Positions 8,953 to 18,368 of a stretch of 64,000 bases of DNA are shown here, piece after piece. The position numbers and the translations under genes are program-made. Every line of letters begins with the position of its first letter. Within the stretch, counting starts at the first letter, position 1. This DNA comes from UBA4660 sp034408895 (GTDB lineage: Bacteria; Bacteroidota; Bacteroidia; Flavobacteriales_D; Sanyastnellaceae), in assembly GCA_034408895.1 (NCBI GenBank), contig JAWXCI010000005.1, positions 1 to 64,000 on the forward strand, in the 5' to 3' direction. The notes beneath the pieces were generated by a model. It was not told where the DNA came from. It worked only from the letters and a program-made list of their open reading frames with translations, and ran no database searches.

Positions 8953-9378
8953 ATGAAAAACAATGCCCATAAATTCTTTTCAGTATCCATTTGGACACCC
9001 GATTTTGTTGCACTTCTTCTCCGCGTAGTCTTCGGTGGATTGATGGTTTACCTGCACGGCTGGGGGAAACTTGAGGGCTGGAATGAAATCAAGAATGATT
9101 TTGCAAAACCCTTTGGTATGAGCGACTGGTGGGCAGCAGCGCTTACCATCTTCGCTGAAGTATTCTGTTGCCTATTCATTATAGTCGGATTATTTACAAG
9201 GCTTGCAAGCATTCCCGTTATCCTGCTAATGGCGGTAGCTGCGTTCAACATCCACGCGGGCGATCCACTTGACGGTCGAGAGAGCGCAATCATTTATCTC
9301 GTAGCATTCATTGCCATTTTTCTTATGGGAAGCGGAAGATGGTCGGTGGATAGGCTGGTGTTCGGGAAAGGGAAGTAA
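8953..9378 (+). CDS. DoxX-family membrane protein
   Basis: 141 residues with the four-helix DoxX layout. After a short soluble start come 'LLLRVVFGGLMVYLHGWGKLEGW', with the family's conserved first helix and 'H G . . K' signature. 'WAAALTIFAEVFCCLFIIVGLFTRLASIPVILLMAVAAFNIH' and a last helix ('AIIYLVAFIAIFLMGSGRWSVDRL') with the typical G-x-G-x-x-S-x-D end follow. DoxX proteins are inner membrane proteins tied to quinone or thiosulfate oxidation in archaea and to redox stress elsewhere; the role here is unknown. A truncated copy of its 5' end lies at 1063-1113. Confidence 0.88.
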   Translation: MKNNAHKFFSVSIWTPDFVALLLRVVFGGLMVYLHGWGKLEGWNEIKNDFAKPFGMSDWWAAALTIFAEVFCCLFIIVGLFTRLASIPVILLMAVAAFNIHAGDPLDGRESAIIYLVAFIAIFLMGSGRWSVDRLVFGKGK

Positions 9379-9380
9379 GC

Positions 9381-9415
9381 GTTCCGGGTTTCGAGTTCCG
9401 AATTCAGAATTCCGA
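9381..9415. repeat. Degenerate heptanucleotide repeat (5 units)
   Basis: Five 7-bp units in strict phase: GTTCCGG, GTTTCGA, GTTCCGA, ATTCAGA, ATTCCGA. It lies in the convergent gap between doxX and the CHU_C protein gene, one of many 7-bp-periodic tracts in the window. Confidence 0.75.
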
Positions 9416-9425
9416 AATTAATAAC

Positions 9426-12086
9426 TTATCTCACCAGCACCACATGCCCGGCATAATCATGCGGGTATCCCAATAAATCGTTTATCACCACGCGATAGTT
9501 ATAGACACCATCCTGCGCGAAGTAGTCTCCGCCATGTACTTCTCCCAACCACGGTTCATCGGGGTTGGTGGTTTCAAAAATTTTGTCACCCCAGCGATTG
9601 AAAATCTGAAGAAGATAGTGTGATGCTCCGAACACAATCGGCTTCCACGCTTCATTCATGCCGTCACCGTTTGGTGTAAATGAATTGGGTGCATAAAAAA
9701 TGTAGCCCTCCACATACACAGTTCCTATGGCGTAGTCGGTGCAGCCCGCTTCGTTAATCACGTATTGTTCAATGGTGAAAATTCCACCATCTTCAAACGT
9801 GTAAGTGAAATTGCAGTCAGTACTCATGCCACCATCACTTATGTAATAGACACATCCGATAGAACCAACGGAAATATCCGTAACGTTGATGGTTGGATTC
9901 ATGATGTTGACAGGATTCGGGTCAACAATAAAAACAGCTACCGGTGGGGTGAGCACGGTAACAACATCTTCAAAAGTTTGTGTCAGCGATTCGATACAGC
10001 CCGTCAGTGTGTAAACCGTAAGTGTTACATCATAAGTGCCAGGAGTTGTATAAGCGTGTGTTGGATTGGCTTGCTCGCTCGTATATCCATCTCCAAAGTC
10101 CCATAGATAAAAAAGCTGTGTGCTGCCCGTGCTGTTGCATTGAAAATTCACATAGAGATCGGGACAGCCGCTCACGGGTTCAATGAATGCATTCATCACA
10201 GGATTCGGAACGACTTCCACCTGGTCAGCAAAAGTTTCTTCACAACCATTTTCCATGATGGTTAGATAGACATCATACGCACCCGGTTCATCGAAACTTA
10301 TGCCTGATGGATTTTGTGCAGTGGAAGTTTCCGGAGTTGCGTTGTTGCCAAAGGCCCACAGGTAAGTTGCATTATCAGTTGATGCACCCAATGCGGAAAA
10401 AGAGAAACTGTTGCCTTCAAAGCATTGTGGATCGGGTGCCACAAAAAGCGGTTGGAGCAATCCATAGATATTCATCCACATCCATGCGGTATCGCTGCAC
10501 ATACCCGGTGAATCTGCAACAAGCATTACAAGATAAAGGCCTGTGTCGGGAAACATGTATTCTGGATTTTCAAACGTACTCGCATCTTCAAAGCCGGCTG
10601 CACCAAAATCCCAATAGAAATCCGTGGCGTTCTCGCTCAGGTTTTCGAAGATATAATAGAAGCCATCGCAAAAAGTTTCCTGCGGTGCTATGATGGCATG
10701 TGGTGCCGCGGGCACATCAATTTCAATAATCAGTTCTTCATCGCACCCGCTATCAAAGACAGTGAGCGTTACCTCAACAAGCCCAGGGCCGTTCAATACA
10801 ATACCTGAAGGATTTTCTTCTGTGCTTGTTAGTGGATTTGCTCCATCACCAAAATGCCAGAGGTATGTTTCAGTACCCGAAAAACCTCCTTCACCATTGA
10901 AAGAATAATAAAGCACACCATCATCACAATCGAAATCGTAATTGGAAATAACAGGAAGCGCTTCGGGTGCTGCATGATAAATCATGGTGGCTGTATCGGC
11001 ACAGGCCAGCCCGGGATTTAAGATGAGTGTGATGTTGTAATAGCCAGTGTCAGGAAAAATATATGTTGGCTCGTAAAGGCTTGATGTATCGGTATCAATA
11101 TCCTCGACACCAAAATTCCATGCATAAGTAAATCCATCGCCAGAAAGATTTCCGAAGTCAACAGTCAGTCCATCACAGTAATCACTTTGCGTGGCGATGG
11201 CTGCAAATGCATTGGGTTCGCACATGGTGATGTTGAACTGGAAATCGCGATTGGTTACGTTTATCAATTCACCATTGCGATACTCGCTCACACAAATGCC
11301 GACAACAAATTGTCCAAGTAATGTTGGTGTGCCGGTGAGCAACCCGGTGACCGGATCAATTTCAAATGCAGGATCGCTGTCAAGTGGATAGTCGTAAGTA
11401 TATCCGGGATTAAATATCAACTCGGGATAAGGTGGCGCACCGGGCGGATTGATGTAGAAGCCGGGCATATTTGCAAGCAGCGGTGTGCAGAATTGATACA
11501 CAAGTTCATCACCATCGGAATCAGTGGCACTGTGATCAAAAACAAACGGCTGATTGAGACAAATGACAATGGGAGGATATTGAACGAAGGCCGGATTGCT
11601 GTTCGGCCAAGCTATCTCAGGACCAGGTATAGTTGTGGTGAGCGTGATACCGAGGTCATCGTTGCTTTCTGTATTCACGATGGTGACATTGCGACAACAT
11701 CTTTGATAGGCGAGAGTGTATCCACCGGCAATGGGTGGCAGCTCAACCGTTGCAGAAAAGATCGCTTCCTTCACACACAAACCTTCCGGTGGCGAAATGC
11801 AAATGCTGCTTACTTCAATCGGAAGGTCGGTCACAATTGCATCGGCAAGTAACACTTCAATATTTTCTACAAGATTTCCAGCGGCATCGTAAATACCGAT
11901 GGCTGCAGGATCATCGAAATCGGTAGAACTTGTTGCACAATCGCGATAAACTTTGAGGGTGATTTGGTAAAGATTGTTCCCAAGATATTCGTAATGCAAA
12001 TCACCACCAACTATATGTGAAGCATTTGCCACCGAAAAGCAGCAAAACATCAAAACGGTTGATATGCATTTCAAAATTCCTCTCAT
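9426..12086 (-). CDS. T9SS-exported PKD-repeat surface protein with CHU_C domain (paralogue A)
   Basis: About 886 residues from ATG 12086, chosen because it opens directly into a signal peptide ('MRGILKCISTVLMFCCFSVANA'). A ~300-residue N-terminal domain starts 'HIVGGDLHYEYLG' and contains the Cys motif 'YQRCCRN', common in Bacteroidota surface proteins but uncharacterised. Five PKD-like domains follow (for example 'YLWHFGDG', 'FYWDFGAAG', 'YLWDFGDGY'), then one degenerate domain. It ends in a gliding-motility-associated C-terminal domain ('APNSFTPNGDGMNEAWKP', 'IFNRWGDKIFET', final 'GHVVLVR'). Such type B domains direct export through T9SS to the surface. It lies 31 bp downstream of its paralogue, most likely as an operon. 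Confidence 0.88.
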   Translation of the reverse strand: MRGILKCISTVLMFCCFSVANASHIVGGDLHYEYLGNNLYQITLKVYRDCATSSTDFDDPAAIGIYDAAGNLVENIEVLLADAIVTDLPIEVSSICISPPEGLCVKEAIFSATVELPPIAGGYTLAYQRCCRNVTIVNTESNDDLGITLTTTIPGPEIAWPNSNPAFVQYPPIVICLNQPFVFDHSATDSDGDELVYQFCTPLLANMPGFYINPPGAPPYPELIFNPGYTYDYPLDSDPAFEIDPVTGLLTGTPTLLGQFVVGICVSEYRNGELINVTNRDFQFNITMCEPNAFAAIATQSDYCDGLTVDFGNLSGDGFTYAWNFGVEDIDTDTSSLYEPTYIFPDTGYYNITLILNPGLACADTATMIYHAAPEALPVISNYDFDCDDGVLYYSFNGEGGFSGTETYLWHFGDGANPLTSTEENPSGIVLNGPGLVEVTLTVFDSGCDEELIIEIDVPAAPHAIIAPQETFCDGFYYIFENLSENATDFYWDFGAAGFEDASTFENPEYMFPDTGLYLVMLVADSPGMCSDTAWMWMNIYGLLQPLFVAPDPQCFEGNSFSFSALGASTDNATYLWAFGNNATPETSTAQNPSGISFDEPGAYDVYLTIMENGCEETFADQVEVVPNPVMNAFIEPVSGCPDLYVNFQCNSTGSTQLFYLWDFGDGYTSEQANPTHAYTTPGTYDVTLTVYTLTGCIESLTQTFEDVVTVLTPPVAVFIVDPNPVNIMNPTINVTDISVGSIGCVYYISDGGMSTDCNFTYTFEDGGIFTIEQYVINEAGCTDYAIGTVYVEGYIFYAPNSFTPNGDGMNEAWKPIVFGASHYLLQIFNRWGDKIFETTNPDEPWLGEVHGGDYFAQDGVYNYRVVINDLLGYPHDYAGHVVLVR

Positions 12087-12117
12087 TTGATTGTCTCCCG
12101 CCCATGCGGGTTGAGTA

Positions 12118-14925
12118 TTACCGGAAGAGCGTAATGTGTCCGGCAAAATCATGAGGCAATCCAAGCAGGTCGTTTACTCTTATCCTGTAATTGTAAACAC
12201 CATTCTGCGCCAGATGGTTGCCTTCTTCTTTGGCCTCGCCAAGCCAAGGCATGTTGGGGTCTTGAGACTCGTAAATGACATCGCCCCAGCGGTTAAAGAT
12301 TTGCAATTCATATTGGGAAATACCAATCATGGATGGAAGCCATACATCATTCAAACCATCACCATCAGGGGTAAATGCATTGGGCGCATAAAAAAGAAAT
12401 CCTTCCACAATTACCTGCTGGATTTGATCATCCACGCATCCATATTCATTCGTTACGTATTGATGTATCCAGACGAATCCTGCTTCAATAAATGTGTGTA
12501 TGAAATTACAATCGGTATAAGTGAAGCCATCTTCGGTGTAATAAATACAGGAGATGCTTCCCTGCGAAAGATCAGTAACTGAAACCACTGGATCAAGAAT
12601 GGTAACCTGTTGGGGAGTGACTGAAAATCCTGCCACAGGTTTGGGATAAACCCATATTGCATCTTCAAGCGTCATGGTTTGTTCTTCAATACAACCGTTG
12701 ATGGTGGAGATGGTGAGAGTAACATCATACGTCCCTGGATTCTGGTAATAGTGTGCAGGGTCTTCGGAATTGGATGTGGCACCATCGCCAAAATCCCATT
12801 CGTAGAAAATCTGCGTATCGGCAGTTGCATTGGCATTGAAGGCAACTCCCAGGGGAGGACAACCTTCAGAAGTATTCAACGAAAAATCAATGGTCGGGTT
12901 GGCGAAAATCTGCACGAGATCTTCGTATGTGTCCAGGCAATCGTTTTCGCTGATGGTGAGTGTAACGAGGTAGGAACCCGGTTCGGTGAAGCTTACGTTC
13001 TGTGGATTTTGTTGAGTGGATGTTGCAGGATTCCCGAAGTTGCCAAAGTCCCATAAGTAAGTTGCAACATCTGTTGATGCTCCGAGTCCTTCGAAATAGA
13101 AACTGTTTCCTTCAAAACATTGTTCAGCTTGTTCAGGGAATTCGGGATCAAGCAATCCGTAAATCAGGAACTCCATGTAAGTGGTGTCAGAACAAGTCCA
13201 CTCGCCACTAGCCACAAGCGTGATTACAAAATGACCGGTATCGGGAAACATGAACGAAGGGGCCGACTGGAATGAGAAATCGCTCTCCAGTTCCGTACCG
13301 AAATCCCAGTAATATTCATCTGCATTCTCCGAGGCATTTTCAAAGATGTAAAACATTCCATCACAAAAAGTTTCTTGAGGAACAATGGCAGCGACCGGGT
13401 CTGGCGGAATTATTACTTCTTCATCATCGTTCTCCTCGCAACCATCATCGGTTACGGTGAGTGTTATGATGATTTGATCATCCTCATCATTCAAATCAAT
13501 GGCCTGTGGTGATTGTTCCGCAGAGAATTGCGGCAATGCTCCCGGTCCGAAGTCCCACAAAAATTCTGCTTCAGGACTGGCATTGGCATTTGCATCGAAA
13601 TTGAAAAGAACGGTGTTGTCCACACATTCATATCCGTCCAGAATAATTTCCGGTTCTATGACGGGCAACGCTTCGTAAACAGTAGAGGCTGTATCGGCAC
13701 AGGGCCAGCCGGGATTGGCTATAAGTGTGATAGTGTAGGTCCCGTTTGTGGAATAAGTATAGGTGGGTTCAAATGAAATGCTGGTATCGCTTTCCAAATC
13801 TTCCACACCAAAATCCCAGAAATAAAAACTCGAATTGACGCTTTCGTTTTCGAATGCGAGGATCAGGCCATCACAGAATTCAACCTGATCGGGGATGCTT
13901 GCAATAATATTCGGGTCGCATATCGTAACGTTGAACTGGAAGTCGCGCTTGGTCGTGCTGAGGTACTCTCCGTTGCGGTATTCGCTCACACAAATCCCGA
14001 CAACATATTGTCCTGGCATTGTTGGTGTGCCTTCAATAAATCCTGTTTGCGGATCAATGGTGAAGGCAGGGTTGCTGTCAATAGGATAATCGGCAGAGTA
14101 TCCGCTGGCCCAATCCACTTCTATGAAGGGAGGACCTGAGGGTGGATTTGGTGCAGGGAAATCGGGAGTGGCACCATGCAATGGAGTGCAGAATTCATAA
14201 ACGAGCGAATCACCGTCTTCATCGGTGGCACCATGATCAAACCAAAACGAACCTCCAGTGCACAATGCCACCGGAGGAAAGTTGGTATAGATTGGCGAAG
14301 AGTTCTGCTGCGTGTTTTCCGTGCCGGGAATCACAGTAAAAAAAGTAGCGCCTGTGTCCTGCGGATTGTTGAGGTTTACGATACTCGGATTGCGACAGCA
14401 CCTCTGGTAAACCAATGTGTATCCACCTAATGTAAAAGGCAGATCAATGAATTCCTGATAGACAGCGCGCTCTACACACAAGTCTGGTGGAAGTACAAAA
14501 CAGGGGTTGTTGAGTTCCACAGGAACGAAATCAACTTCTGCATTGGTAAAATCCATAAGGAGTGTTTCTAGCAGCATACCATCTTCAAAAATTCCGACCG
14601 CGGCCTGTTCATCGAATCCTGTATCGTTAGTATTGGCAGGACCACAGTCGCGGTAAACCTTTAGCGTGACTAGGTAGGTGTCACTCGTTCCCTGTTGCTC
14701 GTAATAAATTTCTCCGCCTACAAGGTGGGTGGCGAACGCTTGCTCAATTGGCAACAGGCAATAGGCAATAGGCAATATGCAATAGGCAAATCGCAATTGG
14801 CAATTAGCAAACACACGTTTGAAAAGATGACTATTTGAGTAAAGGCCTTGCAAGGTCAATGCATGTTTTGGTTTGAGATGAAACAAGCGGGGAAGATAGA
14901 AGGTTGCGTGAGTTGGCAACATCAA
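12118..14925 (-). CDS. T9SS-exported PKD-repeat surface protein with CHU_C domain (paralogue B)
   Basis: Same domain order as the gene downstream: N-terminal 'HLVGGEIYYEQQG...YQRCCRN' domain, about six PKD-like units ('YFWDFGVED', 'FLWDFGPGA', 'YYWDFGTE', 'YLWDFGNFG', 'YEWDFGDGA') and a CHU_C end ('APNAFTPDGDGLNDVWLP', 'IFNRWGDVIYES', 'GHITLFR'). The two are a tandem duplication that has diverged considerably. The ATG at 14925 leaves ~40 residues before the hydrophobic part of the signal; a GTG at 14814 would give a compact signal peptide. That peptide ('NCQLRFAYCILPIAYCLLPI') is encoded almost entirely by a 7-bp tandem repeat (14744-14813). No PorP/SprF gene is next to this pair. Confidence 0.87.
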   Translation of the reverse strand: MMLPTHATFYLPRLFHLKPKHALTLQGLYSNSHLFKRVFANCQLRFAYCILPIAYCLLPIEQAFATHLVGGEIYYEQQGTSDTYLVTLKVYRDCGPANTNDTGFDEQAAVGIFEDGMLLETLLMDFTNAEVDFVPVELNNPCFVLPPDLCVERAVYQEFIDLPFTLGGYTLVYQRCCRNPSIVNLNNPQDTGATFFTVIPGTENTQQNSSPIYTNFPPVALCTGGSFWFDHGATDEDGDSLVYEFCTPLHGATPDFPAPNPPSGPPFIEVDWASGYSADYPIDSNPAFTIDPQTGFIEGTPTMPGQYVVGICVSEYRNGEYLSTTKRDFQFNVTICDPNIIASIPDQVEFCDGLILAFENESVNSSFYFWDFGVEDLESDTSISFEPTYTYSTNGTYTITLIANPGWPCADTASTVYEALPVIEPEIILDGYECVDNTVLFNFDANANASPEAEFLWDFGPGALPQFSAEQSPQAIDLNDEDDQIIITLTVTDDGCEENDDEEVIIPPDPVAAIVPQETFCDGMFYIFENASENADEYYWDFGTELESDFSFQSAPSFMFPDTGHFVITLVASGEWTCSDTTYMEFLIYGLLDPEFPEQAEQCFEGNSFYFEGLGASTDVATYLWDFGNFGNPATSTQQNPQNVSFTEPGSYLVTLTISENDCLDTYEDLVQIFANPTIDFSLNTSEGCPPLGVAFNANATADTQIFYEWDFGDGATSNSEDPAHYYQNPGTYDVTLTISTINGCIEEQTMTLEDAIWVYPKPVAGFSVTPQQVTILDPVVSVTDLSQGSISCIYYTEDGFTYTDCNFIHTFIEAGFVWIHQYVTNEYGCVDDQIQQVIVEGFLFYAPNAFTPDGDGLNDVWLPSMIGISQYELQIFNRWGDVIYESQDPNMPWLGEAKEEGNHLAQNGVYNYRIRVNDLLGLPHDFAGHITLFR
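14744..14813. repeat. Heptanucleotide repeat (10 units) inside signal-peptide codons
   Basis: Ten consecutive 7-bp units in perfect phase on the + strand: TCAATTG, GCAACAG, GCAATAG twice, GCAATAT, GCAATAG, GCAAATC, GCAATTG, GCAATTA, GCAAACA. On the minus strand they encode a seven-residue periodic peptide (A-Y-C-x-L-P-I), the hydrophobic signal of the PKD/CHU_C protein. Confidence 0.92.
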
Positions 14926-15051
14926 TGTGGTGGTGAAAATTGTGGGGCTGATGGAAATTAGCTAGTTGCCGCAGAGAACTGGCGTAAACTGGTTGCATGA
15001 ATTCCTTGGAAACACTCTCTAACGATTGAGACGAAGAAAGAGCATTAAAAT

Positions 15052-15059
15052 TATGTTTG
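15052..15059 (+). promoter_or_regulatory. Bacteroidota-type -7 box TATGTTTG
   Basis: TATGTTTG fits the TAnnTTTG -7 consensus of the Bacteroidota primary sigma factor. It lies 19 bp before the ATG of the broken beta-propeller gene. A TTG triplet at 15026-15028 could be a -33 element but the spacing is not ideal. Confidence 0.45.
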
Positions 15060-15078
15060 CCCGAAACAACCAACTCTT

Positions 15079-18000
15079 ATGTACCCGAAATATATTTTGT
15101 GCATTTGCATTCTCATTCTTTTAGCGCTCACTTCATTTTCCTAAAAGAAAAAGCCATCAACAACAACCCCTGATCAAACAACTCCATCTGCTACCTTCAA
15201 CAAGCAACTATTCGAAGGAATGAAATGGCGGTGCATAGGCCCTTATCAGGGTGGCCGTTCGCTTGCCGTGAGCGGGGTGATTGGTGACCCGCTCACTTAT
15301 TACATGGGTGCCACAGGTGGCGAAGTTTGGAAAACTGAGGATGGTGGCAATTATTGGTTCTGTGTTTCTGATTCAAATTTCACATCGGCTTCGGTGGGTG
15401 CACTTGCCGTGGCACCAAGTGATGCCAATGTATTGTATGTGGGAATGGGTGAAGCAGCAATCCGCAACACTGCCATTATGGGTGATGGAATTTACAAATC
15501 GGAAGACGCGGGTAAGTCCTGGAAACATGTTTTGAAACTTGATGCTTCGGCCACCGGGCGAATGATAGTTCATCCGCAGGATCCTGACATTGCTTTTGCA
15601 GCCATCATGGGAAAAATGTTTGGCAAAAACAAGGAACGCGGGGTGTACAGAACAACTGACGGAGGAAAATCCTGGAAGAACATTTTTTTCAAAAACGACA
15701 GCACAGGTTGTATTGACATTGATTTCGATCCCACCAATCCGAACATTCTTTACGCCTCCTTCTGGCAGGTGAACCGCAAGCCGTGGAAGCTGGACAGTGG
15801 CGGGCCTGGGTGCGAATTGTTCAAGAGCAACGATGGTGGTGAAACATGGAAATCCCTTTCGCAAAATCCCGGAATGCCCATAGGTGTGTTGGGTAAAATC
15901 TGTTCTGCGGTTTCTCCCACAAATCCCAACCGTGTTTATGCGCTGATTGAAAATAAGAATTCAGGATTGTACCGCAGCGATGATGGTGGAAAAACATGGA
16001 CGGTGGTTTCAAAATCGAATGACATTACCCAGCGCCCGTGGTATTTCAGCGAAGTCTTTGTTGATCCCAACAATGAGGATGTGGTCTATGTGTGCAACCT
16101 CGATTTGATGAAAAGCATTGATGGCGGAAAAACGTTTATCGCCCTAAACGGAAAGCATGGTGATTGTCATGATTTGTGGATCAACCCAGAGGACTCGCAG
16201 AATTTTATTTTGGGTGATGATGGAAGTGCATCGGTGACTTTCAACGGAGCGCTCACCTATACAGAACTGGATTTGCCAACGGCACAGATGTACCATGTAA
16301 ACCTCGATGATGATTTTCCATACAACGCTTATGGCGGACAACAGGATTGGGGTTCTATCAAAATTGCAACGCGCACCTATGGAAGTACAATTGACAGAAG
16401 AGACTAGAGCAATGTGGCAGGTGGCGAAGCGGGTTACATCGTGCCGCAACCCGGCAATTCTTCCATCACTTTCGGAGGCGAGTATGATGGAATTTTAAGC
16501 CGTCATGATGAAACGAATGAGCAATACAAATACGTGAATGTTCATCCCTTCATCAATGATGGATGGGGAGGTGATACATGGAAATATCGTTTCGCATGGA
16601 CATTCCCTATTTCATATTCTCCGTGGAATAAAGACGTGTTGTACTGCACATCCAATCATGTTCATCGCTCAACGAATGGGGGCATGAGTTGGGAAACCAT
16701 TTCGCCTGACCTTACACGTGATGATCCTTCCAAACAATTGCAGAGCGGTGGAATTATCACACCTGACAACACCGGTGCAGAAATTTATTGCACCATCTAT
16801 GCCTTTGCTGAATCGCGGGTACAGCAGGGCTTGCTGTGGGCAGGAAGTGATGACGGTCTTGTGCATGTGAGCAACGATAATGGAGAAACATGGAACAAAG
16901 TGACACCACAAGGTTTGCCGGAATGGACCACAATTAGCATCTTAGAACCTTCTCCTCATGATGCCGGAACTTGTTTCATATCAGCACATCGCTACCGGTT
17001 GGATGATACCAAACCGTATCTCTACCGAACAACTGATTTCGGAAAGACGTGGACAAAAATCACGAACGGAATTGGTGCCGGTGATTACGCGCGCTGTGTG
17101 CGCGAGGATCCGAATCGCAAAGGTTTGCTCTATTGCGGAACAGAAACTGGAGTGTATGTATCGTTCAATAATGGTGACTCATGGCAAGGGATGCGCTTGA
17201 ATCTCCCGGTTACTCCCGTGTGGGACATGCAAGTGAAAAAAGATTTGAGGGAATTGGTGGTGGCCACTCACGGGCGTTCGTTTTGGGTGCTGGATGATTT
17301 AAGTCCGCTCTACCAACTCGACAACACGGTGGCAAATTCTGCACATCATTTATTCCAACCCAACACTGCTATTCGTATGGATGGCCGGCAGGTAAGTGAA
17401 GAGCGAGCAGCCGAAACGCAGCTTGAAGAAGGAACCAATGCACCCAACGGTGCCATCATTTATTACTACCTGAAAAATGCAGCGAAGGATGAAGTGAAAC
17501 TTGTTTTCTATTTACTGAATGGCGACAGTATTATTTCATTCTCCAGCAAAACGAAACCGGATGGAAAACCATTTGTAAAGGAAGATGATACAGAATTTTT
17601 CCAGCACAAAAAACCATCATCGCGGGAGCAGTTGAATACAAAAGCCGGTATGCACCGTTTTGTGTGGAACCTCAATTATCCCGCAGCCACACTGCCCGAA
17701 GATGCGTACTGGGCGCCCGGTCAGCTGCGTGGCCCAGCAGCATTGCCCGGCAACTACACGGTGAAATTATTCGTGGATGGAAAAGAACAAGGCACACAAA
17801 ATTTTCCCATTCAACTCAATCCCAAAGTGAATACCTCCGAAAAGGATTTGATGGCTCAATTCAATCTTGCACTTCAAATAAACCGCAAGCAGGACGAACT
17901 CATTAAAAAAGTATTGCAAATACGCGGAGTGAAAAAACAGGTGCAGGATTTTCTCGGAAGTTTCAGCGACTCCACGCAGGTAAGTGATTTGAAAAAACTT

Positions 18001-18318
18001 TCGAAGCCGTTAATTGATTCACTCTCTGCCATCGAGGGCACGCTCATCAACTCCAAAATAAAAACCTACCTCGACCCTTTGCGTTATCCCAACCAGATAC
18101 TTGAGCGTTATGGTTACCTGAACGATTTTGTGAACTCAAGTGACAGCCCTCCAGCACAACAAATGGTGGAAGTGTTTAATGAGTTGAACAAACATTTCGC
18201 GCTGGAATCAAAGCGGCTCGACAACGTTTTTGAAACCCTGGTTCCTGCCTTCAACAAGGCGGTGGAAGCAAAGCAACTGAAAGTGGTGGACCCACAACGG
18301 GCGGTGAAGAAGGAGTGA
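15079..18318 (+). pseudogene. Asp-box (VPS10/BNR-like) beta-propeller lipoprotein gene with two in-frame stops
   Basis: From ATG 15079 one frame runs ~1080 codons to 18318, interrupted only by TAA (15142-15144) and TAG (16405-16407). The first 21 codons are a hydrophobic export signal. The TAA falls where a lipobox Cys before 'KKKPS' would be expected. The rest holds about ten Asp-box motifs ('KTEDGGNYW', 'KSEDAGKSW', 'RTTDGGKSW', 'KSNDGGETW', 'RSDDGGKTW', 'RTTDFGKTW'), the sortilin/VPS10-type glycosidase-like propeller, then a helical C-terminal part. The TAG follows 'STIDRRD' and precedes 'SNVAGGEAGYI'; relatives usually have Trp there, so TGG to TAG is likely. The rest of the frame is intact, suggesting recent inactivation. 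Readthrough or sequence error are alternatives. Confidence 0.75.
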
Positions 18319-18340
18319 GGGTTTGGAAGTTGTGACTCGT

Positions 18341-18368
18341 TTGCCTATTGCCTATTGCCTATTGAAAC
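18341..18368. repeat. Heptanucleotide repeat between convergent genes
   Basis: TTGCCTA three times in phase (18341-18361), then TTGAAAC. It fills the gap between the broken propeller gene and the PorP-like stop codon. It is the complement-type sequence of the GCAATAG units at 14744. Confidence 0.8.

Noticed and set aside
12136..12582. 148-codon + strand ORF antisense to the PKD/CHU_C gene
   Set aside because: It is a shadow of the strongly supported minus-strand frame with no recognisable domain.
14744..14813. CRISPR or protein-binding iteron array from phased repeats
   Set aside because: Units are only 7 bp and degenerate, no spacers exist, and the tract is inside signal-peptide codons; no origin features (DnaA boxes, dnaA/dnaN) are nearby.
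15142..15144. True translation end of a 21-residue peptide gene at 15079
   Set aside because: The same frame continues for over 1000 codons of recognisable propeller sequence, so the stop is better seen as a lesion.
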